A DNA stretch of 36,845 nt from Candidatus Aminicenantota bacterium (GCA_023135565.1 JAGLSW010000254.1:1-36845), one strand, 5' to 3'; counted from the stretch's first letter, positions 23,101-31,230 are shown. Program-made: numbers and translations. Notes: generated from the letters alone by a model not told the origin.

Positions 23101-26100
23101 CGCCGCTCCACCATTGTTGGTGACATTACCGCCGCCTGTGGCAGTAGTGGGAGTGATAGCGGAAATGGCGTTAGTGGTGACTGTAGGTAAAACCGGTAAT
23201 GTCGTAAAGGAGACCTGGTTACCGTAGCCGATTCCGGCGCTGTTAACCGCATAAGCGCGAACATAATAAGTGGCGCCGGGAGTTAGACCGGTAAGAGAAC
23301 TGGGAAATGCCCCGGCGCCGGTTCCGTCGTTTGTACTGCTGTCCGCGGTGGTGGGGCTGCCGGTAGTGTTCCAGCACACACCCCTGCCCGTGACCGCCGC
23401 CCCGCCGTTGTCGGTGATATTGCCGCCGCCTGTGGCAGTTGTGGGAGTGATGGCGGAAACAGCGTCAGTGGTGACTGTCGGCACAACCGGCAGAGTCGTA
23501 AAGGTCTCCTCGCCACCGTAACCGGAGCCTACGCTGTTGACCGCATAGGCACGGACATAATAAGTAGCGCCCGGAGCTAACCCGGTAATAGAACTGGTAA
23601 AAACCCCGGCACCGGTGCCATCGTTTGTAGTATTATCCGCGGTAGTAGGAGTGCCGCCGGTGTTCCAGCACACGCCGCGGGCTGTCACAGTCGCCCCGCC
23701 GTCGGCGGTCACATCACCCCCGCTGTCTGCTGAGGATGAGGTTATACCCGTAACAGTCGTGGTAGTAACGGTGGGCGGTTCAGGGGGGGTAGTAAAGGAA
23801 GCCTGGGCGGAATAACCGCTGCCCGCGGTGTTAGCGGCAAAGGCTTTGAAATAAATGGTGGTTCCCGGAGGCAAGCCCGAAACCGGCAGGATAAATGTGC
23901 CGGTACCCCAAGTGCCGGTTTCCGAAACTTTCGTGCCCTGACCCGGAGGGGTAAAACCATTCGTAATGCTCCAATAAATCCCCCGTTCCGTCACAGCGGA
24001 CTCACCGGTTTCGGAAACATTGCCGCCTAAAGTGGCGGTAGCGCTTGTTACAGCGGCGCTGGTGGGCGTATCCACGGCAGGAACGCCGGGGCTAATCTTT
24101 GCCACAAAGGCATCCCCGCCGGCTTGATCGCCCTGGTAGGGATTCAAGGTGGGAAAATCGACGCTGCCCGTACCACCGGTCAAATAGGCATTACCGAAGC
24201 TGTCTACGTCAATGCCGCCGCAGCTTTCATTGCCGCTCCCGCCTAAGTAGGTGGAGTAGAGCAGGCTCAAGGTGCCGCTCCGGGTGGGATCGAGTTTCGC
24301 AACAAAGCCATCATCTACCCCCCCCTGGTCTCCCTGGTATTGGTTGAAGGTGGGAAAATCGCCGCTCTTTGTATACCCGGTCACGTAGATATAACCACCG
24401 GCATCAACGGCTATGCTGTCACCCCTATCCTCCCCGGCACCCGAAAGATAGGTGGAGTAGAGTAACTGCGCCGCGCCCGTCTGGGTGATGTCGAGTTTGG
24501 CAACCACCACATCAGTATTATTAAATCCGGCGCTTCCCTGGTAGGCGTTCACGGTAGGGAAATCGCTGCTCCCTGTATACCCGGTCACATAGACATAACC
24601 GCTGCTGTCTACGTCTATGGCCACACCGACATCACCTGCATTGCCGCCCAGGTAGGTGGAGTAGAGCAGGCTGTTTGCGCCGCTCTGGGAAGCATCGATT
24701 TTGCTGATAAAAAAATCATCAATATTAGGACCATCCCCCGGATCGACCATGCATGGGTTCAAGGTGGGGAAATTAGCGCTCGCTGTCTGCCCGACGACAT
24801 AGGCATAACCGCTGTCGTCTACCGCTATTTCGTGGCCAGCTTGTGTCCAACCTCCTGCAAGGCAGGTGGAGTAGAGCAGGCTGGCTACGCCGCTCCGGGT
24901 AGGGTCGAGCTTCGTGACATAGGCGGCAGTGATCCCCTGGTAACCCTGGTATTGATTGAGGATGGGAAAATCGCCGCTTTCTGTTAACCCGGTCACATAG
25001 ACATAATCGCTGCTGTCTACGGCTATGCCGTTTGCGCTGTCGATACCGTTCCCCCCCAGGTAGGTAGAGTAGACCAGGCTGGCAGCGCCGCTCTGGCTGG
25101 GGTCGATTTTAAAGACAAAACCATCCCTGTTGCCCAGGTCAGTCTGGTAATGGTTGACGGTGGGGAAATCGGTGCTGTACGTATCACCGACCCCATAGAC
25201 ATAACCGTTGCCATCTACCTTTATGTCGATACCGGCATCAAGATTGTTCCCCCCAAGGTAGGTGGAGTAGAGCAACTGCGCCGAGCCAGTCTGGGTAAGG
25301 TCAATAACGGTAACGAAGACGTCTATTTGCCATTGGTCTCCCTGGTACTGGTTTTTGATGGGGAAATTGCCGCTTTCTGTCCTCCCCGTCATATAGATAA
25401 TACCGGTGTCATCCACTGCAATAGCAGTGCCGAACTCTTCATAGACTCCACCCAGGTAGGTGGAGTAAGCCAGCACCACCGGGTCGATAACCAGTTCGAG
25501 ATTTTTGTCGTATTCGCCTACTTCGAAACCATAGGCGTTCTCGCCTACTTTTTTGAAACGGGCGACCACTTCTTGTCTTCTGCCTTTTGCCTCTTTGCCT
25601 TCCTGCCTGATGCCTACTGCCTTCTTGCCTGATGCCTTCATAACTTGATAGGCGTAAGGTTTTTTGTGTACCAGTTCGCCGAATGTCGTTTCGATAAGCA
25701 GGCTGCCTTCTTTGTCGATGCGCGTGCCTTTGACGTCTTCATACTGGAAACGAATATCCGCCGGGTTAGCGCCGGGTTTGACGATCCAGTCGTACTCGAT
25801 CTGTTTCTCGATGCCGTAAACCTGGAGGTCGATGTTTTTGTAAAGGCTTTTGTAGCGCACGGCCATTGCGGTGGGCGCGGCCAGCCATTTGCTTTTATCA
25901 TTACCTCTAATATAGTTGACCTTGAGTTTGGCTTTCTCCAGGGCCTCGATCTCCGGGTTCTTGTTGGCGCCCACGAACAACAATCTCGACACGTCCCTAT
26001 TTGTTTTAGCCACAGAGGTCACAGAGGACACAGAGGGGGAGTGAGTGGTGATTGTTGAGGAGTGGGATGGCTGCCGCGAAGCGGCTAAACGGCTGTCCCC

Positions 26101-26508
26101 GCCGGAGGCTTTGGGATTTGTATTTTGTGATTTGGGATTTTCTTTTTTGACGCTGTCAAAGATTAGGCCCTCTTTGGTCAACCACAGCGTGTACCGCGAG
26201 GCTTTGGCATAGAAACGGGCTTTCTTATCCACCTGGCCCTTATTGGCGATAAAATAAAGGGGCATCTTCCAGGTGTCGATTTTCGGGCCGCTCTTCATAC
26301 CGGCGGCGGGGATAGCCTGGTTCTTAAGGTCCACGGCGGAATCTTTTATGCCGCTGTGCGGCGGTTTGTTCTCGATGATCCCAGTGGCAGCCACGGCGAA
26401 AAGAAATGTAATCCCGATCACTATCGAAAAAATTAGACCTTTCTTTACCCTAACAGGGATACCTGCTGCCGGGAAATCCATTACCTGTCTTACTCTCTTG
26501 TTAACCAT
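20143..26508 (-). CDS. Giant SBBP-propeller surface protein with tandem FN3-like and CarboxypepD_reg repeats
   Basis: The 2121-aa product has an N-terminal hydrophobic segment (about 23-45), a DUF7948-type domain at about 76-340 (YFIANKGQVDKKARFYAK, VYGIEKQIEYDWIVKPGANP), then seven SBBP blades (about 346-809, each opening with a variant of LLYSTYLGG), which fit a seven-bladed propeller. Six FN3-like units follow (about 810-1396); five are 98 residues each. Then come six CarboxypepD_reg domains, split by an FN3-like insert at about 1640-1755, and a last FN3-like domain. It is probably exported and acts in surface binding. AGGAGG stands eight bases before the ATG. The linker near residues 130-165 is built from dispersed-repeat DNA. 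A shorter paralogue lies at 31231-34455 in the same orientation. Confidence 0.85.
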   Translation of the reverse strand: MVNKRVRQVMDFPAAGIPVRVKKGLIFSIVIGITFLFAVAATGIIENKPPHSGIKDSAVDLKNQAIPAAGMKSGPKIDTWKMPLYFIANKGQVDKKARFYAKASRYTLWLTKEGLIFDSVKKENPKSQNTNPKASGGDSRLAASRQPSHSSTITTHSPSVSSVTSVAKTNRDVSRLLFVGANKNPEIEALEKAKLKVNYIRGNDKSKWLAAPTAMAVRYKSLYKNIDLQVYGIEKQIEYDWIVKPGANPADIRFQYEDVKGTRIDKEGSLLIETTFGELVHKKPYAYQVMKASGKKAVGIRQEGKEAKGRRQEVVARFKKVGENAYGFEVGEYDKNLELVIDPVVLAYSTYLGGVYEEFGTAIAVDDTGIIYMTGRTESGNFPIKNQYQGDQWQIDVFVTVIDLTQTGSAQLLYSTYLGGNNLDAGIDIKVDGNGYVYGVGDTYSTDFPTVNHYQTDLGNRDGFVFKIDPSQSGAASLVYSTYLGGNGIDSANGIAVDSSDYVYVTGLTESGDFPILNQYQGYQGITAAYVTKLDPTRSGVASLLYSTCLAGGWTQAGHEIAVDDSGYAYVVGQTASANFPTLNPCMVDPGDGPNIDDFFISKIDASQSGANSLLYSTYLGGNAGDVGVAIDVDSSGYVYVTGYTGSSDFPTVNAYQGSAGFNNTDVVVAKLDITQTGAAQLLYSTYLSGAGEDRGDSIAVDAGGYIYVTGYTKSGDFPTFNQYQGDQGGVDDGFVAKLDPTRSGTLSLLYSTYLGGSGNESCGGIDVDSFGNAYLTGGTGSVDFPTLNPYQGDQAGGDAFVAKISPGVPAVDTPTSAAVTSATATLGGNVSETGESAVTERGIYWSITNGFTPPGQGTKVSETGTWGTGTFILPVSGLPPGTTIYFKAFAANTAGSGYSAQASFTTPPEPPTVTTTTVTGITSSSADSGGDVTADGGATVTARGVCWNTGGTPTTADNTTNDGTGAGVFTSSITGLAPGATYYVRAYAVNSVGSGYGGEETFTTLPVVPTVTTDAVSAITPTTATGGGNITDNGGAAVTGRGVCWNTTGSPTTADSSTNDGTGAGAFPSSLTGLTPGATYYVRAYAVNSAGIGYGNQVSFTTLPVLPTVTTNAISAITPTTATGGGNVTNNGGAAVTARGLCWNTTGNPTTTDSNTTNGTGIGAFTGSITGLTPGATYYVRAYAVNSVGTAYGNQVSFTTAPVLPQIITNPVSAITPTTALGGGNVTNNGGAAVTARGVCWNTRPNPTTANAKTSDGSGSGAFSSYIRGLTPGTTYYVRAYAINSVGTAYGNQVLFTTSPIPPTVITDPVTLIDSTSASGGGTVTYDGGAEVTARGLCWNKTGAPTTADSYTIDGSDVGSFTGQITGLTRGSFYYIRAYAVNMAGAGYGSVRVLDMTSTKPIISGKVTANGEGLPGVTITFSGSGSTVTGSDGSYSHEVEDGWSGEAVPQKTGYTFFPASISYTNLSDDQTNQNYMAALPTNTQSYIIKGVVKTTGGMPLYGVTLTFSGAGSTKTLIDGSYAHRVPGGWNGTVTPSKISYKFEPGERSYPGVNGNLSGEDYEAESLYPVFTFVSGRVKNQAGQGIPDVLISFSNQAGSTMTVTDAGGYYIHAVEKDWQGTVTPIKKNYTFSPLYTQYPPVSDSLENRDYIASHIGFTLDIDARWKVQKTMAMEKGYGEITVTLKGTPNANSGRYVIYKKEEGGRYEPIAEIPKAEFESERTYIYNDLTINTDKIYAYKVEAFDTSDVLIQASPVDSIPDQPGDDPVEIFLISGRVTDVNGAALDRVVVTFSNNGGYAATNIDGNYYRLVNKGWSGTATPKKFGFSFEPGPTNFNNITADRVRDYRAEAQLPVVTGKITTAGGKGVGSVILSFSNGGRVSLTDTEGRYLQAVKNGWTGIVTPQKTGYEFTPAGLPFTAVHSPRSGGNFSAKAVQLYLSGKINLFTGGGFSGIEGVSLSFSNNGGTAKTVVGGQYEHKIERGWYGSVTPSKEGFLFMPASRASSYEDHEYAQDFTALFGSIDLGLQAEWVIGGTPFIKKEYLKVTLNVAITGDIPLSGYVIYRRTGSGYYEEIGRVSPTELQSGGSFEYNDKNVTPGETYYYKAAALHESGLSIKESNEAKI
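22322..23791 (-). repeat. Five tandem 294-bp units encoding 98-aa FN3-like repeats
   Basis: Equivalent points (the GTAAA just before the ACCTGGTTACCGTAG-type block) fall at 22616, 22910, 23204, 23498 and 23792, exactly 294 bases apart each time. The units share the encoded pattern AVTARGVCWNT...TYYVRAYAVNS and are similar at the DNA level, so the array probably expanded by recent duplication. The sixth unit (23792 to about 24075) is diverged. Confidence 0.9.
26030..26140 (-). repeat. Dispersed-repeat DNA inside the SBBP coding sequence
   Basis: This in-frame linker contains CACAGAGGACACAGAGG-type sequence just before it, the intergenic palindrome GCCGCGAAGCGGC (26074-26086), CGGCTGTCCCC, CCGCCGGAGGC and GGGATTTG iterations. 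These are the same blocks that fill gene-free gaps elsewhere in the window. They encode a Ser/Thr-rich low-complexity linker. Confidence 0.55.
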
Positions 26509-26557
26509 GGTTGCTACCTCCTAATCAAATTTGTTTTAGTGTCATTAGGCACCGCAT

Positions 26558-26626
26558 ATGCCATTTCACGGCGGGCACCTGGGGTGCGGTAATAATAACA
26601 TATTGTACAGATTTCGAGTTCTCACC
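26558..26626 (-). repeat. Repeat A, copy 3 (diverged, 5' leader of the SBBP gene)
   Basis: GCGGTAATAATAACATATTGTACAG followed by TTTCGAGTTCTCACC matches the core of copy 2 (19996-20079). ATGCCATTTCACGGCGG matches its start. About 15 extra bases (GGCACC/GGTGC-type) separate the two blocks. It lies about 50 bases before the start of the SBBP gene, in the same orientation relative to its gene as copy 2. Confidence 0.65.
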
Positions 26627-26670
26627 GTAATAACATAATACTATTATAACCGCTAATAAAAAAAAAATCT

Positions 26671-26733
26671 ACAACAAATGATTCAAAATATGCAACAAAT
26701 CGTTCAAAATTCAAGGAGGACTATAAATATTGT
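26671..26733 (+). repeat. Repeat B, copy 2
   Basis: ACAACAAATGATTCAAAATA, TGCAACAAATCGTTCAAAAT and AAGGAGGACTATAAATATTG closely match 17541-17604 in the same orientation. The flanks diverge quickly on the right side, while ACTATTATA upstream (about 26639) is also shared. Confidence 0.8.
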
Positions 26734-26850
26734 GCCATATAAAGTTTTGGGGACAGGCTAAATTTTCTCCTTGCGAAGCTGTACCCGGAACGTTCGCAGA
26801 GCGCTTTGACTAACCCGGGGCCGGGAATCGAGACACAATTTCCAAAACAC

Positions 26851-26879
26851 TTGACTTTACATCTTTTGTTTAATAAAAT
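26851..26879 (+). promoter_or_regulatory. Predicted sigma70 promoter of the SIR2-TIR/nSTAND operon
   Basis: TTGACT (26851-26856), exactly 17 bases, then TAAAAT (26874-26879). Transcription would begin near 26886, giving a leader of about 83 bases that contains a GCAGG...CCTGC hairpin before the ribosome site. Confidence 0.65.
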
Positions 26880-26968
26880 CTGCGTATGAAACAAAAAAAC
26901 ATTCGGCAGGCAATAATCCCCTTAACCGGGAACCTGCATCTGAAAAAGGATGTAAGGAGAAAAATAAA

Positions 26969-28264
26969 ATGAACCTGGATCCATTAATAGATAACATAAC
27001 GGCAGGACAGGTTATCCCTATCATCGGGCACGATTTATGCCTGGTGCACAACTACGACGACAAACCGGTTCCCCTGGAAAATTTCATCGCCTCTGAGCTC
27101 ACCCGCAAGCTCAACGTGCCCTACACCGGGCAGTCTATCAGCGAACTGGCTTTTGCCTACCCCCAGGATAATGTCATGCTCACTACCTATTCCATTTATG
27201 ACAAGATCGACGAAGACAGGTTCTATCTCGAACCCTTAAAAAAATTGGCGGGCATTACCGATTTTAAATTTTTGGTTTCCACCACCCTGGACGACCTGCT
27301 GGAAAAATCCCTGCGGAAAACACGAAACCTTAAGGACAGTCGACTGAAAGTGCTGGATTATTCCTTGCAGCAATTCGCCCAACCCCCGGGGGAATATGAA
27401 GAAAAACCCCTGGCAACAGTATTCAATTTATTAGGCAGCTTCAACAATGTGATCGAATCGGCTTTTAACGAAGAGGAAACATTAGAACACATCTTCTCCC
27501 TGTCCGACAGATATAATCGCCACCCCCTGGCCGAATATTTCGCCCAACAAATAAAAAACAAAATCCTGCTCTTTATCGGCTGCGATTATCCCGACTGGTT
27601 CATGCGCTTCGTTATCCGGATTTTAACCAACCAGCGGTACAAGTCCAGGATTTTCAGCGATTATATCGTCTGCGATAAATGCACCAAATCCCCGGAACTT
27701 AACAAGTTCCTAAAACAATTTAATAAAAATATCGTCGCCATTGAAGGCGTAGAAGAAGGACAATCCCGGGCTTTTGTCGATCAATTGTATGAAAAATGGA
27801 TGGATTTCCAGGAAAATAGACCCATCCAATACGATGGCTCGGTCTTCTTAAGCTACAACCACCCGGACCAGGAAAAAGTGAACACGCTGAAAAAACTCCT
27901 CAAAGCAAAAGGAGTCCGCAATGCCTGGTTCGATATCGAAAACCTGGACGCCGGGGAACATAAAACCCTGATCGAAGATGAGATCAAAAAATGTAAAGTG
28001 TTTGTCCCGTTGATTTCGAATAATTCCCTGACCAACAACCAGAGCTATACCTGGAAAGTGGAATGGGCGGGTATCGAAGTCAGGCTCATGGCGGATAAAT
28101 ATTACGGGAAAAAAAGTTTCCAGATGGTACCTATTATCCTGGACGATACGGAGCGTAACGATGAACGCATTCCCCCTTACATGAGAGATTTCTCTATCTG
28201 GAATTTAGACAAAAACAAAGACCGCATCGTAGAGGAAATCACTAAAGAACTAACACCGCTTTGA
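26969..28264 (+). CDS. SIR2-like/TIR fusion protein, predicted NAD-consuming effector
   Basis: The 431-aa product has two domains. Residues about 1-285 resemble the SIR2_2 fold: VIPIIGHDL at the first glycine motif, FLVSTTLDDLLEKSL at the Asn/Asp motif, and LLFIGCDYPDWFMRFVIRIL near the end. The canonical GAG and TTN-x-D residues are replaced, so catalysis by this half is doubtful. Residues about 290-425 are a TIR domain: DGSVFLSYNHPD, AWFDIENLDAGE, KVFVPLIS, and YTWKVEW with the likely catalytic glutamate Glu365. Bacterial TIR domains of this type cleave NAD+ in defence. AAGGAG stands nine bases before the ATG. The nSTAND gene follows after 30 bases on the same strand, so the STAND protein probably controls this effector. 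It resembles Thoeris-type modules but is arranged differently. Confidence 0.85.
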   Translation: MNLDPLIDNITAGQVIPIIGHDLCLVHNYDDKPVPLENFIASELTRKLNVPYTGQSISELAFAYPQDNVMLTTYSIYDKIDEDRFYLEPLKKLAGITDFKFLVSTTLDDLLEKSLRKTRNLKDSRLKVLDYSLQQFAQPPGEYEEKPLATVFNLLGSFNNVIESAFNEEETLEHIFSLSDRYNRHPLAEYFAQQIKNKILLFIGCDYPDWFMRFVIRILTNQRYKSRIFSDYIVCDKCTKSPELNKFLKQFNKNIVAIEGVEEGQSRAFVDQLYEKWMDFQENRPIQYDGSVFLSYNHPDQEKVNTLKKLLKAKGVRNAWFDIENLDAGEHKTLIEDEIKKCKVFVPLISNNSLTNNQSYTWKVEWAGIEVRLMADKYYGKKSFQMVPIILDDTERNDERIPPYMRDFSIWNLDKNKDRIVEEITKELTPL

Positions 28265-28294
28265 TAACCGAGTAAGCGCTAATATGGAGGGTTT

Positions 28295-31168
28295 ATGCCC
28301 ATGAATAATAAAGATGAACATAAAGGCTGCATCGTAGATAGACAACACCCCTATCCCGGCTTGTTTTCATTCCGGGAACAAGATAAGGACTATTTTTTCG
28401 GCAGGCAGCGGGAAATCGACGAGCTTTCAGAACTCATCGAAAACGATAGGCTGACCGTTGTATTCGGGAAATCGGGGGTAGGCAAAACCTCCCTACTGCG
28501 GGCGGGACTCATCCCTAAACTCAGCGACAGCTATTACCTGCCGGTCTATATACGCATCGACTTCGATAACCGGGAAAAATCCCCTACAACACAGGTTAAA
28601 GACGCTGTCGAAGCGAAAATAATAGAAGTGGCCCGAGCCGCGGAACCTTTCGGAGATAAAACCTTGTGGGAATACTTTTCTTACGTGGAAATATTAAAGG
28701 GATTCGTGAAACCGCTGCTCTTTTTCGACCAGTTCGAGGAACTTTTCACCTCGGGCAAAAACCATCCCGGCACAAGTAACGAATTTATAACGGAAATAGC
28801 CGATTTGATCGAAAACCGCGTGCCGGTAAAAGTACAGGAGCGTTTGGCCGGGGAAAAACAGAAAATAAAGAGTTTGCAAGGGGATAGGCCAACCGGTTTC
28901 CGGGTTATTTTTAGCTTGCGGGAAGATTACCTGCCCCAGTTGGAAGCCCTGTACAAAATTATTCCTTCACTGCGATACAGCCGTTTCCGGGTGCTGCAAA
29001 TGCAGGGAAAAGATGCCTTAGACGCAGTTCTAAAACCGGGAAAAGAGATAATTAAAGATCAACAGGTGGCAGTGGAAATCATAAACAAAATCCCCGGCGC
29101 AAAAGGCGCTGATTATAATCCCTATGAAAAAAAGACCGACTCATGGGAAACCAAAAGGATCGAACCTTTTTTATTGAGTCTTTTCTGCTACCAGGTGAAC
29201 GAAAAACGGCTGGAGAAAAACGCGGCGGAAATTTCCGGGGAGTTGATAAAAAATATCAGCACCGCGGATATTATCGAAGACTATTATGGTGAAAATATCG
29301 GACGGTTTCGCCCCGGTGTAAAGATCGCTATCGAAGACCTGCTTATCACCGCGGAAGGCTACCGCAAATTACAGGATAAAAATTCTTTGAAAACCGGATA
29401 CGGCATCACGGAGGACGAGATTACCGGGTTGGAAGATAGGCGCATCACCCGCAAAGAGGTGCGCCTGGGTATCGATTACATCGAATTGATACACGATGTG
29501 CTGGCCCCTATCCTGAAAGAGAGCCGGGATAAGAGGCAGGAAGCGGAAAGGCAAAAAAAAGAAACGGCGGAAAGAAAAAAGAAATACAGCCGCATTATTT
29601 TTACGGTCATCGGGATGGCGGCTATTTTCATGGCGCTGCTGACCTTTTATGCCTTTAAGCAGAAAACCGCCGCGGAAGAGGCGAAAGCGGAAGTCGAAAA
29701 AGAGAGTCGTAATATTAAAGCCTATGAACTGGCGGCCCGTTCCGACAACCTGCTGGATAAAAACCCGACCCATGCCTTCCTGCTGGCGAAGAGCGCCTAT
29801 AATACGGAAAAGAACAACCCGGATGCTTTTAAATCATTATTAAATGCTTTTTATACCGGTGGTTTTTACAGCGCGCTGCTGCGCCACGATAAACCGGTAA
29901 GATCAGCGGGATTCACCGCGGACGGTAAATATATCGTTACAGTAGACCGGACCCCAAAAACCCGCTGCTGGGATTTCAGCGGCAGGGAAACCGCGGGGCC
30001 TGCTGCCGGGAAAAACAGCAGCGTAATTCGTGGAACCGCTGAATTTAGAGGCAGAACTTTGCTAATAACCGGGGACGGTAAAAAAACAGTCCGGGTGTTG
30101 ACCGCGGCGGGCAGTGTTGCCCGGGAACTAAAAGGTCATACCGATATAGTGAACAGCGCTGTTTTTTCACCGGATGGCGACTATGTGGTTACCGCTTCCG
30201 AGGACAACACCGCCCGGTTATGGGATATAACTTTTACGAAAAACAAAGTCGAAGAATTTTCCGGTCACACCAGTGAAAGAGCCGATTTTTACGCCGGTTT
30301 TTCCCCGGACGGCAAGGTATTGACAGTCAGCTCGGCAAAAGCGGTATTGTGGAATTTAGAGGGCAAAACGCTTAAAGAAGCCTCGGCCCCGGACGGTTTC
30401 AGGCTGAGAGGAAAAGCGGCCTTTTCCGCCGGCGGGAAATACGCCGCCATACTCACCGACGCCGATCATGAAATCGGACTGTGGCGCCTGGACGAGGATC
30501 AAATCGTCATCTTAAAATTAGAGGGAGTTACGGAATCGGTAGCCTTTTCTCCAGTCGCAGGCAGCACGGAAATCCTTACATCCTGCGTAGATAATAAGGC
30601 CCGCCTGTGGAACCTGCAAGGCGCTGAGTTAGTCGAATTCTCAGGGCATACGGATGAAGTAAATGCCGCGAATTTTTCAAAGGACGGGAAATATATCGTT
30701 ACCGCCGGTTGGGATAAAACAGCCCGGGTATGGGACCGGAACGGCCGGGAAATACAAAAGCTCACAGGTCATGAAGGGGGCATTTATTCCGCTGTGTTTT
30801 CTAAAAACGGGGAATATATCCTTACCGCCGGCAGGGACGGCACAGCCCGGTTGTGGGATTTCCAGGGCGAGGCGCTGCAAGTTTTCGAGGGTCATACCGG
30901 GCAGATAAGAACGGCGGTATTTTCTCCCGGCAGCGACGTTATCATAACAGCCGGTGACGACAAAACCGTGCGCTTGTGGAATTTGAACGGCATCCAGGTG
31001 TATAAATTTAGCGGTTTCGAATATGTCATTCAAGCTGCCTCATATTCTCCCGGGGGCCGTTATTTATTAATCGCACCGGCCCATGGCCCTGCACAGTTAC
31101 GGTTAGTCGCCCCAGGTGAAATCTTAGAGCGGATGGCATCCGCAACCTATAAGTCATCTGAAACATAG
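28295..31168 (+). CDS. nSTAND NTPase with a transmembrane helix and WD40 repeats
   Basis: The 957-aa product begins with the nSTAND lead-in YPGLFSFREQDKDYFFGRQREI, then Walker A GKSGVGKT (58-65), Walker B LLFFDQFEEL (141-150), an arginine-bearing sensor segment (FRVIFSLREDYLPQLEAL) and a winged-helix-like part ending in YIELIHDVLAPIL. One membrane helix follows at about 432-455, a short coiled region, and about ten WD40 repeats (about 525-957; GHTDIVNSAVFSPDGDYVVTAS...ARLWD pattern), enough for one large or two small propellers. STAND proteins act as ATP-switched sensors; the WD40 part would recognise the trigger. No effector domain is fused, so the upstream SIR2-TIR protein is the likely output. 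A second ATG at 28301 has a more usual spacing to GGAGG (10 bases versus 4), so either start is possible. Confidence 0.9.
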   Translation: MPMNNKDEHKGCIVDRQHPYPGLFSFREQDKDYFFGRQREIDELSELIENDRLTVVFGKSGVGKTSLLRAGLIPKLSDSYYLPVYIRIDFDNREKSPTTQVKDAVEAKIIEVARAAEPFGDKTLWEYFSYVEILKGFVKPLLFFDQFEELFTSGKNHPGTSNEFITEIADLIENRVPVKVQERLAGEKQKIKSLQGDRPTGFRVIFSLREDYLPQLEALYKIIPSLRYSRFRVLQMQGKDALDAVLKPGKEIIKDQQVAVEIINKIPGAKGADYNPYEKKTDSWETKRIEPFLLSLFCYQVNEKRLEKNAAEISGELIKNISTADIIEDYYGENIGRFRPGVKIAIEDLLITAEGYRKLQDKNSLKTGYGITEDEITGLEDRRITRKEVRLGIDYIELIHDVLAPILKESRDKRQEAERQKKETAERKKKYSRIIFTVIGMAAIFMALLTFYAFKQKTAAEEAKAEVEKESRNIKAYELAARSDNLLDKNPTHAFLLAKSAYNTEKNNPDAFKSLLNAFYTGGFYSALLRHDKPVRSAGFTADGKYIVTVDRTPKTRCWDFSGRETAGPAAGKNSSVIRGTAEFRGRTLLITGDGKKTVRVLTAAGSVARELKGHTDIVNSAVFSPDGDYVVTASEDNTARLWDITFTKNKVEEFSGHTSERADFYAGFSPDGKVLTVSSAKAVLWNLEGKTLKEASAPDGFRLRGKAAFSAGGKYAAILTDADHEIGLWRLDEDQIVILKLEGVTESVAFSPVAGSTEILTSCVDNKARLWNLQGAELVEFSGHTDEVNAANFSKDGKYIVTAGWDKTARVWDRNGREIQKLTGHEGGIYSAVFSKNGEYILTAGRDGTARLWDFQGEALQVFEGHTGQIRTAVFSPGSDVIITAGDDKTVRLWNLNGIQVYKFSGFEYVIQAASYSPGGRYLLIAPAHGPAQLRLVAPGEILERMASATYKSSET

Positions 31169-31170
31169 AT

Positions 31171-31217
31171 CTCATTTTAAAAAATCTTCGCAAAAAAACA
31201 AGATTTTTTCCGATGAG
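31171..31217. terminator. Bidirectional terminator between the nSTAND and SBBP genes
   Basis: AAAAAATCTT (31179-31188) pairs with AAGATTTTTT (31200-31209), and an outer pair CTCAT/ATGAG extends it. The A-run on one side and T-run on the other allow function in both directions. It sits between two convergent genes that stop at 31168 and 31231. Confidence 0.7.
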
Positions 31218-31230
31218 TAGTATAGTGATA

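Larger units (their letters stand above)
26509..26968. other. Divergent intergenic region between the SBBP gene and the SIR2-TIR operon
   Basis: These 460 bases contain the SBBP ribosome site, a diverged repeat A (26558-26626), repeat B (26671-26733), a TGCGAA/TTCGCA inverted repeat near 26777-26797, the SIR2-TIR promoter (26851-26879) and a GCAGG/CCTGC hairpin in the operon's leader (about 26905-26936). No gene is apparent. Confidence 0.6.

Noticed and set aside
26969-28264. Thoeris system (ThsA/ThsB)
   Set aside because: Thoeris has SIR2-SLOG and TIR on separate proteins. Here SIR2-like and TIR are fused, no SLOG is seen, and the partner is a STAND ATPase.
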